Positions 11,375-23,568 of a DNA stretch of 64,000 nucleotides are shown piece by piece (the stretch's first letter is position 1; each line of letters begins with the position of its first letter). The DNA is taken from assembly GCA_021234155.1 (NCBI GenBank), contig JAJEKV010000003.1, positions 18,088,386-18,152,385 on the forward strand, given 5' to 3'. Under the pieces are notes generated by a model. It did not search any database. It saw only the letters and a program-made list of their open reading frames with translations, and was not told where the DNA came from. The stretch is from Isoetes taiwanensis (Eukaryota; Streptophyta; Lycopodiopsida; Isoetales; Isoetaceae). The position numbers and the translations under genes are program-made.

Positions 11375-12456
11375 ATTTTGATTGCATAGAAAACCAATAT
11401 GGATCCCTAATTTTCTTCTTCTTGTTCCTTTCCTCATCATCATTGCTTGTGAAAGCCCTGTTCATCAGAGTTAAGGATACTCTCTCGTACTTTGTTCTGT
11501 GTGGCATCTCCATCTCATCCAGCTTCAAGCAAATTTCGAGTTGCCCATTCATCTGTGGTTCCTATATGTTAAAAAAACAACCATGAAACTTAAAATCTTA
11601 TCCAATTTAGACCACACGTTATTTTTGGCATGCAAGCCAAGAATATCTCTTTCATTACTTTTTGAGCCTTTTTTGGGATCTGTTTTAGTTTTTTTAGCGC
11701 CTTTACTATTCCTAACTGCAACTGAAGCTGCAAAAGGAAAACCACACTCCAGAGAATGCATGCTTCCTAAGATTTCACTTACAGAAATATTTATTCTCCT
11801 TTTGATTAGCTCTAAGTTGTAGGGTCTAGGGGTGACAATTTTCTTTGTGCTCAATGACTTCAAAGTATCATAAAATGGTTTGCACAGCAACTTGTAGCCC
11901 TGCCTACTAATCCCAGCAGTATCACAAACCTCTTGAACTTTGGATGCATCAATTTTAGAGTATATCTCGCCAACTACAAGTTCAAGCACTCTTTTCTTAA
12001 GGCCAATGTTTGAAGGGTCATCAAGCAAGGAAATTATCTCATCATTGTTAGCAATTGTCTTAACAATCTGTCCTACATTTTTCCTAACAACTTGCTGGTC
12101 ATTATGTGGCTTCTTTGTGTTTAACACATTCTCATTGCATAAATTCTTCTCTTGGCAACACCACACCTCATATTCAAGTTCTCAATTGGTTTTTTTCCTT
12201 TCTTCCTTTCTCGCCATCCAAGAGAGGTCCTCTTCATTCGGACCAATCTCTTCTCAATACATACAAGTTTTCTCTTCAAGTCATTTGCATGATTACTCTC
12301 TGCCTCAGATTCTCGTTGTGTTAATTTGAGCACACAATTAGCAAGCATTTTGCCACCTTCAAATTGCAATATGTCATTTCTTAATTTTGTGATTGTCTTC
12401 TCTTTCTCCTTCAATGCACTTGCCTGTTCTTGCTAAATTACAGAATTCTTCATTTC

Positions 12457-13530
12457 GTGCATGCATGCCATCGATCCGAGCCATCGGATCGGTATTCTCG
12501 AATAAGGGCTCGCATGAAAACATACAAAGGGCTCGGCTTTTCAGTCATCTTAGCAGGTTTTCTACAATGGTATAGAGTGGGTAGCTGCACATCGCAGGCT
12601 ACCCAAAAAATGAAAAACATAGGGAATATCTAGTTATAACATCTGGACCCCAAATAAAATTGTGTGCTACAGATGTTGTCCGGGATTTTAAAACCCCGTC
12701 CTTTTGGGTTTTTGAGGAAAAACCCTAGCGATAAAATCTCGACAAGGGGCTTGGACATGTCAAGGCTGCTAAACATTCCCACAAAAAAACCCAGGCTCCA
12801 CAGAGAATATCAAAGTCGCGCATTACCCCTGGACCTGCACATCACCAACAAAAAAACCAATAGAGAAAAAACCTCGAAAAAGCGAGGGGCTGGTCACATG
12901 TGCCACATGACAAAAAAAAACAAACATTTACAATAATATACGCATTAAGGGAGGGTGGGTGGGAGTCAAGGGAACTGTTGAGAGAGGAGAAAATGCCGAT
13001 GAGAAGTCGATGAAGAACCTGCAAGAAATAATGATCCCCAAATAAACCAAAGCCCCAAAAAATGCGTGCAATGCATGCATGCATGCATGGGAGAGATGCA
13101 TGCTCGCCCATTCGAGAATATCGATCCGATGGCTCGGATCGATGGCATTCTCGAATAAGGGCTTGCATGAGAACAAACAAAAACTCCTGACAAAAAGAGA
13201 ACTTCCTTATCAAAACGGGACCGAGGTCGAAGGTTGAAGGATGGCCAAAAAAGGGACAAGATCGGGGAAGAACATGTCACAACATGGAAAAGACACCAAA
13301 CTGTCAAACCAAGCAGGGAAAGCCCCTCCCCTGCCTGGTATCAAAGAAAGAGAGTCAAAGGAACTTCTGGGAGAGGAGAAAACTCTGATGAGAAGTCGAT
13401 GAAGAACCTGCAAGGAACAGGGATCCCCAAACGAACCAGAGCCCCAGAAAATGCATGCAATGCATGCACGCATGGGAGAGATGCATGCTCGCCCATTCGA
13501 GAATACTGATCCGATGGCTCGGATCGATGG
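12457..13530. mobile_element. TIR element with tandem second copy (MITE-like)
   Basis: About 42 bp at 12466 onward (TGCCATCGATCCGAGCC...) is the inverted complement of the end at about 13491-13532 (...GGCTCGGATCGATGGCA) with one or two changes. An internal right end at 13147 followed by TTCTCGAATAAGGGC at 13148 shows two units back to back: a full unit 12466-13147 and a partial one 13148-13532. The hexamer CATTTC at 12451-12456 and 13531-13536 is a candidate target duplication. No transposase is present. It sits in the minus-strand gene at 6880-14049. Confidence 0.75.
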
Positions 13531-14311
13531 CATTTCAGCCAACAATTGGCCACGTTCTTGCATCATGTCTGTGCAATATCCTAGCAAACCTGATTTACCT
13601 TCACAAGCAAACTTTACTAAGATGGCAACCGAATTAAAATTTGGATGATGTCCGGTCATAGGATTCCTTGGGTAAATCTCTCCTCTTGCCCAAATATTTG
13701 CATGCTGTGCTCCAGAATTGCGCAATGCATTCTCATCTTCAAGATGCCCTGTAATTAACCTATGCTTGTTTGCGGTTTGAGTATATTCTGCTGATGGAAG
13801 ATCAATTGTGATCTGAGCCATAACAGTGGAAGCAACAGTGTATGGAAAACTGCCCGGGCCATGACCCTATTGGTTTTTGATCGAGGTGCTAAGTTTGAAT
13901 TTATAAATTTGAATTTGAATTTCAAATGTGAAAACATCAAAGTCGATCGGATGGAGGAAGGAGTTACCTGATGGATCAGGTGCATATGCACGGCCGAATT
14001 TTGGATCCAAGAGGTCCAACACTCGGATTTGTTTGAGTTCGTCAGCCATCGAATTTTATTTCAGGGTGGGTTAGTAGATCGTAAACAAATGCAGACGGCC
14101 ATGGAGCTAAAGTTCACAAGAAGAGAAGATCTCCCCAGCTAACCCACATGAACTTGGCATCCATGTGGCAGTAGGGGAGCATAAAAAGAAATAAGAGATT
14201 TAAAATGGGGGTAGAAAAGATATCACAGATTTGCCTTATTAATGTCAAAAATTAATCCATAGCCTCATATTAGGGGCCCATAGACCGATTGGTCTCCGTG
14301 GACGATAAAAA

Positions 14312-14332
14312 TACCTTCCTTCCTTCCTTCCT
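14312..14332. repeat. (CCTT)n microsatellite
   Basis: Short run of CCTT repeats just upstream of the SWIM relic. Confidence 0.85.
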
Positions 14333-14355
14333 TTGGAGACCCCATATTTTCTCTA

Positions 14356-14889
14356 ATGCCTGCAGATTGGCCAGTATCTATAGGAATCAACCTCAGTAAA
14401 GAAGAATTGCAGATTTTAGAGAGAGGAAATTATAGTATTAGAGGTATCACTACACGCAATATTGCTTCTACTCATACAAATCAGGAGTTTGCAGGAAACG
14501 CATTCACATCAAGTAGAAGCATTGGACCTATGGAGCTCCTTGGAAAATGTATGAATCACCGAACCAAATTGGGAAAGGAGGCTGAAGTTAGGCTTGAGCA
14601 AGCTTTGCAATTGGAACATCGTCTAGTTTCTAATGAGGTAACTACGTCTTAGTTGGATATTGGTTACTATATTCAACGTCCTACTGCGACATATAGGGTC
14701 AGCATTTGCGAACATCCAGGATGCATGTGCCCCAATTTCATGGCTAGGGCAATCAAGAAACATTATGTTCCATGCAAACATTTGATGTATATATTTGTTA
14801 AAATCCTGGGTCTTGATCCAAGGGTATTCCTAGACACCATCCAACCAGTTATTACGGATGACGTGCTGTGCAGCATTCTTGCAGAGTAA
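14356..14889 (+). pseudogene. SWIM zinc-finger protein fragment
   Basis: One frame of 178 codons broken once by TAG at 14650-14652. The second half holds a SWIM finger, CxC-x14-CxH (C-M-C ... C-K-H, 14722-14781), followed by LMYIFVKILGLD. SWIM fingers bind DNA or protein and are typical of MULE/FAR1-type transposases and their host derivatives. The N-terminal half (GITTRNIASTHTNQEF) is not recognised. No upstream exons or transposase core are visible, so this is a fragment unless the TAG is spliced out. Confidence 0.65.
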
Positions 14890-17057
14890 CCAAATTCGTT
14901 GAAGCTTACTACATTATTTGAACCTTATCATATAGTAACCTAAATTATGTTCTATTGGTAATGGCTCAAAACCTTTGCTATGGATATTAGATACGTTTAA
15001 AAGACTCCTTGTATTGAAGATCTTTTTTATTTAGAGCTTAGAATTTGTATGTAGCTCCTTGTATTCAAGTTTCTTTCCTGCACTTTTTGTAATTGGATGA
15101 CACGAGAAAACCCTCTAAGCCAACATGAAAAAGACCCTCCAATTAAAAATCCTCAAGAGCTCACTTTTGAAACTTTAAGATTTTTAATTGAGCTGAGACA
15201 TATCATTTTCCAGCCATATGGTTTAGAAAAAGGGTATCTAATATTAGACTAAAGCACAATGGAGGTTATTTTTATAGTTTTATTATGTATGTGCTGAATC
15301 ATTCATACATGCCATAGATTAGAATACATGCAAACTGAGATATTGGCCTATTTTCACTAAGTAGTGAGCCAAGTTTATTCTAAGAAACCATATTGTTATC
15401 ATGAAAAGCTTTCTGAAAATAGTTGTAGATTTTCTTGTTGCAATAGACGAATAGCAATGGAAAAATATTCAACGTGTGTTAGTTTTATATGCATTCTATT
15501 ATACAGGCTCTTTTAAAGTGAAAATCTATGTTGTACTTAAAAGATAAATTAGGTATGGTTCCGCATGCTTATGTACAGACCTTGAAATAGGTAGAAAGAA
15601 TGATTACATGCAAGACATATGGTCTAAAACTTGGACATGCAAATTACACCGTGAAGTAAGTTATTGGGACTGAAGTAATAGGGCGTTTTTTAAAAATGGA
15701 ATAAAAGCAAAGGGTTAGATAACTTGATCATATGGAACATTTTGAACTTCTCTCTATAAAATACAAGGATATTTGAGTGATTACATATTGGAGGATGCCA
15801 TTGACCAAATCAAGCAATTGAAATTAGAGTTGAACACTATTATAAGTAATAATACTTTATGAAAAGTATAAGGGGAAAGTCGTATACATGCAGATATGCA
15901 TATTGTCTTACCTGCTTTAGAAAATCTTCCCACAGGACCTACATGCCATTTCGAATTGATTCCATGTAATAGTCCATTTGGTGGAACATACAGGTTGTAT
16001 AGATTATTGAACCAGTATTTTTTGAATGAATCCTAAAGTTATATAACTTTTTGACCATCATATGATGCGCCATCTATAGTTTGTTCAATTATTGTATGGA
16101 ATGATTAGGCTATTGAGGGATTGATCAAGATAGCTTGAACTGCTAGTAGAGTTGTTGCTTGAACTAGCTGTTCCGACTTGTTTTTAGATATTTCATTTCA
16201 TTGGTCTTATCTTATCTTATCTTTTGGCAGTTGAACGAGCAGAACTTTATATGTGAAAATGTACTAATATGGCTTATGCTATCTATTCAGGATGATGAGG
16301 CATAAACAGAATACAATCAAGAGTTTGTGCCACTTGTATAGAATAGGGATCTCGGACCTACGGGGTATGGTACAAGTAAGATCATATGCCCAAGTTACGT
16401 TATGCAAAAACTTTTGTATTGCATCAAGATCCCCAAGGCATATATGCTATTATTAAAAAGGGAAGCTCAGAGAGAACTAGACCAGTCGACTGCTATACTC
16501 CACACGTGCTTCTATGATTGGCTTAAGCTAATACCCAAAATAAGTAAGCATGGCTCAGAATGAGAAGATGCCGCCAATAAGATCATTGAAGAATTTTACA
16601 ATGATCTGCCCAATAAAGTCTATAAGTGGACCATGGAAGAGGATCAGACCAAGAGTCAACTTTTTATAGGTGTAGTGGCTCTAGAAAAGGCCAACAAAAT
16701 AAAGAATTCATGAAAAAGAGCAATGAATCAAAAAGCCACCTAGTAGCAAGGAGAAGATGACAAAGAATTTTATTTCGCATTGCATAACTGCCTCCTTTCT
16801 CCCATCATACCAAAAAGGTTAGTAGAGGGTCATGCTCTATTATGTAATCAGAACATCTGGCGCACAAAAACTTTGGTGCTCTGGCGCCTATTAGTAGGGA
16901 CTCCTGGATTATTCTAGTGGATATTACCCTTGACCAAGAGAAAGTAGCCAAAATAATAGTAGAAAGATGGAAAAACTAGTGCAGAAGGAGAGATTCAAGT
17001 TGAAAATAGATCATAGATTCTGATAAAAGATGCAATAGAGATAGATGCATTTACTTA
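14890..17057. other. No recognisable gene (2.2 kb)
   Basis: AT-rich, stop-dense in all frames. 16280-17000 is somewhat richer in coding-like words and may be a badly decayed 5' part of the copia relic that follows, but no motif can be named. Confidence 0.45.
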
Positions 17058-18163
17058 ATGCAGAAGGCCCACATGGCATATTCTACTATAACCAGGAATG
17101 TATACTACCCTAAGAGAGTGTGCCGAAGTATGTGGCCATACTTTAAGTGCATATGTGAGCGTAGGGCCAAGGGGAATGTATGGAAGGAAAACATGATGTG
17201 GTTGGACCACGCAGTCTGGTATATGTTGGGCTATGTTAGATCCCGAGTAGATCCTAGTCCCTATTTGAAGTTTCAAGATTACAAAGTTTCTATTATCCTT
17301 CTTTATGTTGATGATACGATTATGAATGGTAGTCTTGTTGCACAAACTAAAGCACCTGTTGCAGCTGATTTTGAGGTTACAGTCCTTGGCCTCATGCATT
17401 GTTGTTTAGGACTTAGGGGGTGGCAAACTTTCAAAGGTATCCATTTAACCTAACAAAAATATATCTTAGAAATTTGGAAAATTTCACATGATAGAGTGCA
17501 GAGCTATTCTTATCCCTCGGGATCCAAGTCAAAAGTTGACTCTTCGATCAGATATAAAGCTATTGATTCTAGTCTTTATAGGCAGTTACTAGAGTGCATT
17601 ACTCTATCTCACTATTGCACATCTACATATTACATATGATGTTGGGATTCTCACGAGGTTTATAATACATCCAAAACAATCTCACTAGATGGCAACCAAG
17701 CAAGTGGCTTTTTAATCCTAAAGATACTTAATATGAGGGTCTTTTCTAATAATGAGGTCTTTTCTATGCAAGTCTTGTTAGTCAGTGTTTTAAAACTCCA
17801 GGTACTATATAAGCTGAGTTGAAAGCCTTTAACAGATATTACTAAGGAATTAAAGCAGTTGTTTATCTTTATGATGATCAATCAAACCTGCTCACCTCTA
17901 TTGTGATAATAATGGCATCTCAAGGATTTCAAGATTTCCTTGCAAATTAAACATTCCAATATCAAACTCTATTTTATTTGGAGCAGTTGCAAACTGGGTA
18001 CCTTCTCTTTCGCTCCACCAAAGATCAGCTGGCCAATGGTTTCACTAAACCACTTTCAAATACATTGTTTAAACACATGAGAAGTATTTTAAGTCTTCAA
18101 TCTTGTGCTAGTCATCACGGGATATTGGAGGATTCCCATGTGGCTAGATACCATGCATGCTGA
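17058..18163 (+). pseudogene. Decayed Ty1/copia RT-RNase H
   Basis: RT catalytic box in [12 protein letters not shown] (about 17286-17325) followed by FEVTVLGLMHCCLGL, the copia block after YVDD. The RNase H end is LLFRSTKDQLANGFTKPL at 17978-18163. Stops and frameshifts separate the blocks. The YVDD segment is very like the copia copy at 35989-36315 ([26 protein letters not shown]), so the two probably belong to one family. Confidence 0.85.
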
Positions 18164-18342
18164 GTCAATTGTTGTTGCTGGCATGATATTATAAGCCACA
18201 ATCACCCTTCATCAATTAGTTGATTCTAGCTAGCATTCTAGATGTCAATGTATCTTCTTCATTCTTCAAATAATACAGCCCTATTCAGAATCTCTTGCTT
18301 CACCATCACTAGGTGGGAGAAGTGGGTGAGCGCAAGTCTCAT

Positions 18343-18373
18343 CGTGAATGGTGTGAATGGTGTGAATGGTGTG
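18343..18373. repeat. (GTGAATGGTG)3 tandem repeat
   Basis: Three copies of a 10-bp unit in tandem after the copia relic. Confidence 0.85.
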
Positions 18374-21300
18374 TCTCGCCTTCAATAAAAAGGAACAAGG
18401 TGCTGCGCACGGAGGGTTGCCCTCCAGTGGCCCGAGAGTGTGTTTTTTATGTTTATTGTTTGGTCGTTTCATGTTGAATTTTCTTTGTTTAATGTCGAGC
18501 CTTATTAATGTATAAACGCAGGGATTCGTTTTCTTCGCCCAAAAGTTCTTTTATTTATTTCATAAATTGTGGAGGTGTGACGAGCCTGCCGAGTTGACCC
18601 TCCGGGCAACTCGGGATCTTGTCTGACTTTCAACTAGATTTATGCACAGGTGAATTTAGGTGAAGAATTAAATCTTCCTTTGCAAATTAAATCCACAGTT
18701 TAGGCTCAACAAGCAATCCTGGTTCAGGCATTCAACATATTCATAAGCTTAGTATATTACAATCTCAAGTTGAGCAAGTAAGCATCTCAATATTTACAAT
18801 GCGTTATCATATACATGCACAATAGCACTGAGCAAATCAACAGAAACTGCTAGCTCGAGAACTCAAGCACGATTCCTGGCCACATTGCCACCATCAACTT
18901 GACCGCCACCTTGCGGGTTCACTGCACATGCACTCACCGGGTTAGTCCTCGACTAAGTGGGGATCCCATAGTCACGCCTTTGCATACATGGAAACACTCG
19001 GGCATCTTGGATAACAAGAACATAGACAATTCCAAATATACAAGAGACTATGTGCGGTGCTAGACAATGACAAATGTAAGAAATATCATAAGAGTCGAGC
19101 AAAGAACACAAAGCCAAAGTACCCAAAACAACATAACAAAGCTCCGACAATGGGAAGCTCACCACCTACATGCAGCCCCCATTAGCGCAGAAATGCCCGC
19201 CACCACATCCCGAGCCCCCGTTGGCGGAGTTGGTGGGGTGAACCTCGTATGCGCATACCCTTCCCAGCCCACGTCTCGTCTGGCGCTGGAGGACCTCTTA
19301 CCATGGAGTTCACAAGAGTTGACTGACGTAGCAATCCCGGCCAGGAGAACTAACGCCCGTCACACGAGCACGGTAATCACAGAGCATCACGGATGAACAT
19401 AAGCATGCCGGAGCAACCTAGGCCACCGAACCTAGAAGTCCGGCCGAGGTTCCAAGAGATAACGAAATACCATACAACAAAGGGACAATGCACCCACCAA
19501 GACATGTGAAGTTCATTAGAATGTTCTCTATACATGTGCCTAGACCATACTCTTGCCGATGTTGCACGTACAACTTACCCATGTTGAAGTAGCTAACTTA
19601 TCGATCCAAACCTTGTTGAGGAAGTCACAAGCCTAACTATCATTGATGTAGCTCCCATACCTATGTACTTCATCGAACAAGGAAAAACAACATTCCAAAC
19701 AATGCAAACTTACCTCGGAACCATTCTCCCATGAGGATAATCCATTAGCTTCCACTCCATAGCCTCATCCGGGATGATCCAATAGGCCTCATATAGCTCT
19801 CGATGCCCAACTTCTCATGATCTTTAAGGTTCCACCCTTTTATTTATCTTTTAACAATTGTTAGCTAAGGTTTTTAATATTCCATATTAAAAACCAACTT
19901 CCTTAGCTACTAATTTAATTGGCACAATTAATGTAAAACACGGAATTCCGTGACTTCCAACTTAAAAGTCCATAAGATCTCATGACCGTGAATCGCCTGA
20001 ACTTCCGTCAAGCCGCTCCCAAGGCAAGCCCCATCTCTGAGCAAGCATTTCCACACTTATTTTAGCTGTCTCATCATGCATTAGACATTTATTCTTTTTA
20101 CATGCAATTTTCAAGCAATATTAACATTACTCATATATTTCCGCCCGAGATCTTTAGCATTTGCACCGGCTTACCCTACTGATACCCATGTCTATCCCAG
20201 ATTACCCTCTGAATAATCTATACTTCGTCTGGGGTTCCTTATACTTCCTATTTCCCTGAACCACCACTTGTTAATTATTAATTAAACATAAGACAAAAGT
20301 AGCAACAACAAACAAAACCAGAATTAACAAAAGGGAACAAAATACACAGACCCATTTTCAGGTCCGGCTTTCGACCCCTGCGCATTGGGGGATTTTTAGG
20401 AACAACCTACCGACTATGCATGGCCATGAACTTCCGAGGCCGGATCGGCCCCTTCAACAGCCAAATCGGCCCTCAAATCCCCCACTCAGCTCTTTAGGAG
20501 CAATTTCGCCCCTTCCAGGCCCAATTTCGGCAGCTCCAAGAGGCCTCCCTTGCCTCCGATTCACCGTGTCTGGGCTAGATCGGCCCTTCTAAGGCCCCCC
20601 CATCCGCCTTCTCCTCCAATTCCGACTGATTCAACTGATTTGTTGCCTCAACCAACCAAATAACAAAGCAACAAGCTTCGATTCATCACGCCCTGGTCTG
20701 GCAAAGGCTTAATCAAGGTAAATCGGTGCTTTATCTTCCCAAATCACCGTTTAGAAGCAATTCGACTGTTCCTATCCCCTCGATTCTATCAAATTAACAC
20801 TATATTCTCGCAAATCTAGCTATCTCCCGATTCTGGATCGGTTCTTCCATGCCCTCTTGCAATTCCGATTTCATATTTCGAGTTTTATTAACACAAGCTT
20901 TGCCTCGGATGGATTCATGATAAAGCTTTATAAAATAGCAATCTTCGAGTTCTTACTAACCACGATAGCCTTACAAATCTTTAATCCTCGCCAAAGATAT
21001 GCAATTCCATGGAATCCATCAATTGAAACCAAACCCCACCCGAGAAATATATTGATGCAGCTTTTGATGCAGTCCCAAGCTCCTACGTTCTTTCTTGCTT
21101 CGACAATCCTCCCAAAGGCAATCCTTCCAAGCTCCCCGCCTCCTCATAGCTTCACGTTTGCAAAAGCCCTTTTCCCAAATCTATTTCTATGCAAAATCTT
21201 TGTTCATATTTGTCACATGTTTGCATGTATGCCAAGCATGCATATACGCACATAAATACGTTATACTAAACCAAAGTGGCCAAGACCGATTCAGGAGGTT

Positions 21301-23037
21301 AATTCACACAACCCGAGGAGGAAGGGGAAAGCATTGATAACTTCACCCAGAACTAGGCCTTCACCAATAGGTCTTGCCTTAAACTCGACTCAAGGAATCT
21401 TGCAACCCCCACTTAGCCTACACCAAATAATCTAAGAAGCTTCAAAACAAAATACCCAGTTTGCACAATTCTTGCAAGATTTATTCACGAAACTCCAAGA
21501 TATTATTCCGACCGTCGGGGAAAAGTTTGATCCCGCACCTTTAGCATTTTCTTTCCCTTTAGGATCACGATTTAAATGGGGAGAGGCCATGGCCATGGCG
21601 ACCATTCCATTCCGTATCATGGTGAAATGTCTTTTTGTTATTGAGGACTATTAGCTGGAAGCTTCCGCTATGGCGCTTATCTCAAAATGTTGTTTCACCG
21701 CATGCACAGCATGTGGCCGATCTCTGCATGCCCATTCCTCGTGTGGGCGCCAAGGCGGAAACCTTATTTTTAAAAGTGTTAACAATCTGCATGTCTTTGT
21801 GCATGAACCGAGACCCTATAAAGCTTGATCTTCAAGTCCGACATGCTTCCACCAAGATGAACTAAGGGATCCCAGACTCTTCTATTATACCGACCAGAGA
21901 TCCATGATTGGCTTCATTATCCATTCCTTGATCTTCGTTGATATCGAGGTAGAATCATATTTTTCGCAGCTTATTCATATGGACCGATGGAGCTCTAATC
22001 CGCCTTCTTGCGAGATATCCAAATAACAGCAAGAGTCGGACTACGAATCACCGGCGTGATTATTTATGGGCGATGGAGTCCGGTCACATTAAATATGGTG
22101 GAAGCAATCGGGAAGCGTGGATCGAAAACGCAAGAGCTCCAAATTCCTTCTAAAAGATGAGTAAAGTGTGAAAAGTTGCTTCATCCCCTTTTGGTTTATT
22201 TCTAACCGAGATTATCCGATTGCAGAAAAGAAAAGAGCTACAAACAAAGCGATGGAGCCAGATAACCGATAAGGCATAGGAAGAATCTTCGAATAGGGGA
22301 AAGCATGCCTAATGCAACCCAAATGTCCGTTCTTAAAGCCCTGCATCTTCTTTTGATATTGAACTCAACTAACTCTTTGCATGCGTGCATGGCGTTGGAT
22401 TTTCCAAAACTTTGGTCGTGGGACTCGCTATCACGTATAAGAGAACCTTCTTTATGATGCCGCTTTCATTTTGCACTAATTAGACTGATAAGATCTTATT
22501 ACATGTAGCTGAGGCATCGGAAAATCCTTGATCCGACTTGATCAAAAGATAAGCGAATCTACCCCTTGCCCATTTCTGATGTTTACTCTTTATTCTGGTG
22601 CCTTAATCTTTTCGTTTTACATGCAGAAGATTGGTGGCTCTGCAACAAGAGAAAGGAGGGCAGAATCCGAGGAGGGCTGATAATGGGGCTGGATGACCGA
22701 GCATTTACAGGCAGCAGCCAGTTTTTAGCAATCATCAGCATATGCTAGGTATATGCCAGCATATACTTGAATATGCCCACATACCCACATAAACGAGGGT
22801 TTGCCCCCCTAGGGGCAACCCAAGAATCGACTTAAAGCTACCTCCGATGCCGCACTTGGGTTTTGAGAGTCAGCAGTGGCTTTGATCCATATCGACCATT
22901 TCAAACATTTATTGTAGACTAATTAATTTGTTAAACAACTTATTGTTCTAATTATTTGTTAAACAATGTTTTGAAACCGATATCCATGTGTTCAGTCCTA
23001 ATAGCTGCTGAAAGTTTCATTCAATAATTCCGGTTAT
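18374..23037. other. No recognisable gene (4.7 kb)
   Basis: Mixed, partly GC-rich sequence with no ORF carrying a known motif. A TGTGACGAGCC at about 18575 resembles the first bases of the gypsy LTR at 53634 (TGTGACGTTCC), so part of this stretch may be an LTR or LARD relic. I found no PBS, partner LTR or pol motif to prove it. Confidence 0.4.
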
Positions 23038-23503
23038 TCAGCTAGGATCAGTGCCATTGAACAAGGGCTCATCTTCCACATGCCAATGATTTGACTGAAA
23101 CCAGCCAAAGATCAACATATAAGAGGCAGCTCCAACTAGTGCCAAAATTTCATGTGGATCAACCCACGTAGACTGCCTTTGCCTTTCCTCTGTCTCATTC
23201 CTGCAGCAATAATCATCTCATAAATAGCAAAATATAACACATCCATATTACATGTAGACATCATAAAGCAATTTCACCATAACGCATAACTTCAGCAGAA
23301 GCTAATCCTTTGATCGGTATTATAAATGAAGGTATCACTAGGAGGAGTGTAGAAATAAATATGCATTAGGCTGAACACTTCCAATCAATTGCATCACTAA
23401 CCTAATACTAAAGCACACCTCCAGCAGCTTTCCACCATCCTCTCTTTTACGATCTCTTCATTAAGGACTTGCGCTTCTGGTTCAATAATTAACCTTTCGA
23501 TGC
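23038..23503 (-). CDS. Two putative 3'-terminal exons, unknown protein
   Basis: Minus-strand exon 23503-23419 (IERLIIEPEAQVLNEEIVKE) ends AG|GTGTGC. Exon 23200-23038 begins after CTGCAG and encodes TWVDPHEILALVGAASYML..., ending with TGA. The junction phases agree (AG plus G gives Arg), which favours a real intron. The last exon holds a hydrophobic stretch, possibly membrane-associated. It lies just downstream of the GT47 gene on the same strand. It could be the end of a neighbouring gene or an alternative GT47 C-terminus. Product unknown; no first exon identified. Confidence 0.4.
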
Positions 23504-23568
23504 CTTATGCCCGTTCTTGTTGCAGATTGGTGAAGGAAATCCATGTCATTTGTCAATGGTGTCAAAAC

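Larger units (their letters stand above)
6880..14049 (-). pseudogene. Unrecognised conserved-looking gene, split by two insertions
   Basis: A minus-strand coding relic. Exon 1 is 14049-13968 (starts MADELKQIRVLDLLDPKFG) with donor CAG|GTAAC. The next exon probably starts at 13790 (CAG|CAGAATATAC). Coding continues 13790-13537, 12456-11380 and 7696-6904, interrupted by a TIR element and an LTR element. Frameshifts (A-run near 12190, near 7325) and stops (near 12430) break it. Pieces are helical and basic, for example KLDEMEMPHRTKYERVSL. Removing the LTR element and one target duplication restores an open frame over the junction (MQSK then YHTWWFGIF), so it was coding before that insertion. I do not recognise the family; it may be a host gene or part of an old transposon. 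Confidence 0.6.

Noticed and set aside
18575-22850. Second gypsy LTR or LARD suggested by TGTGACGAGCC
   Set aside because: No matching second LTR, PBS or polypurine tract found; the start similarity is only a few bases.
23038-23503. Certain C-terminal extension of GT47
   Set aside because: The GT47 reading already ends with the family tail CSCDC and a stop; a donor giving the right phase would remove part of that tail.
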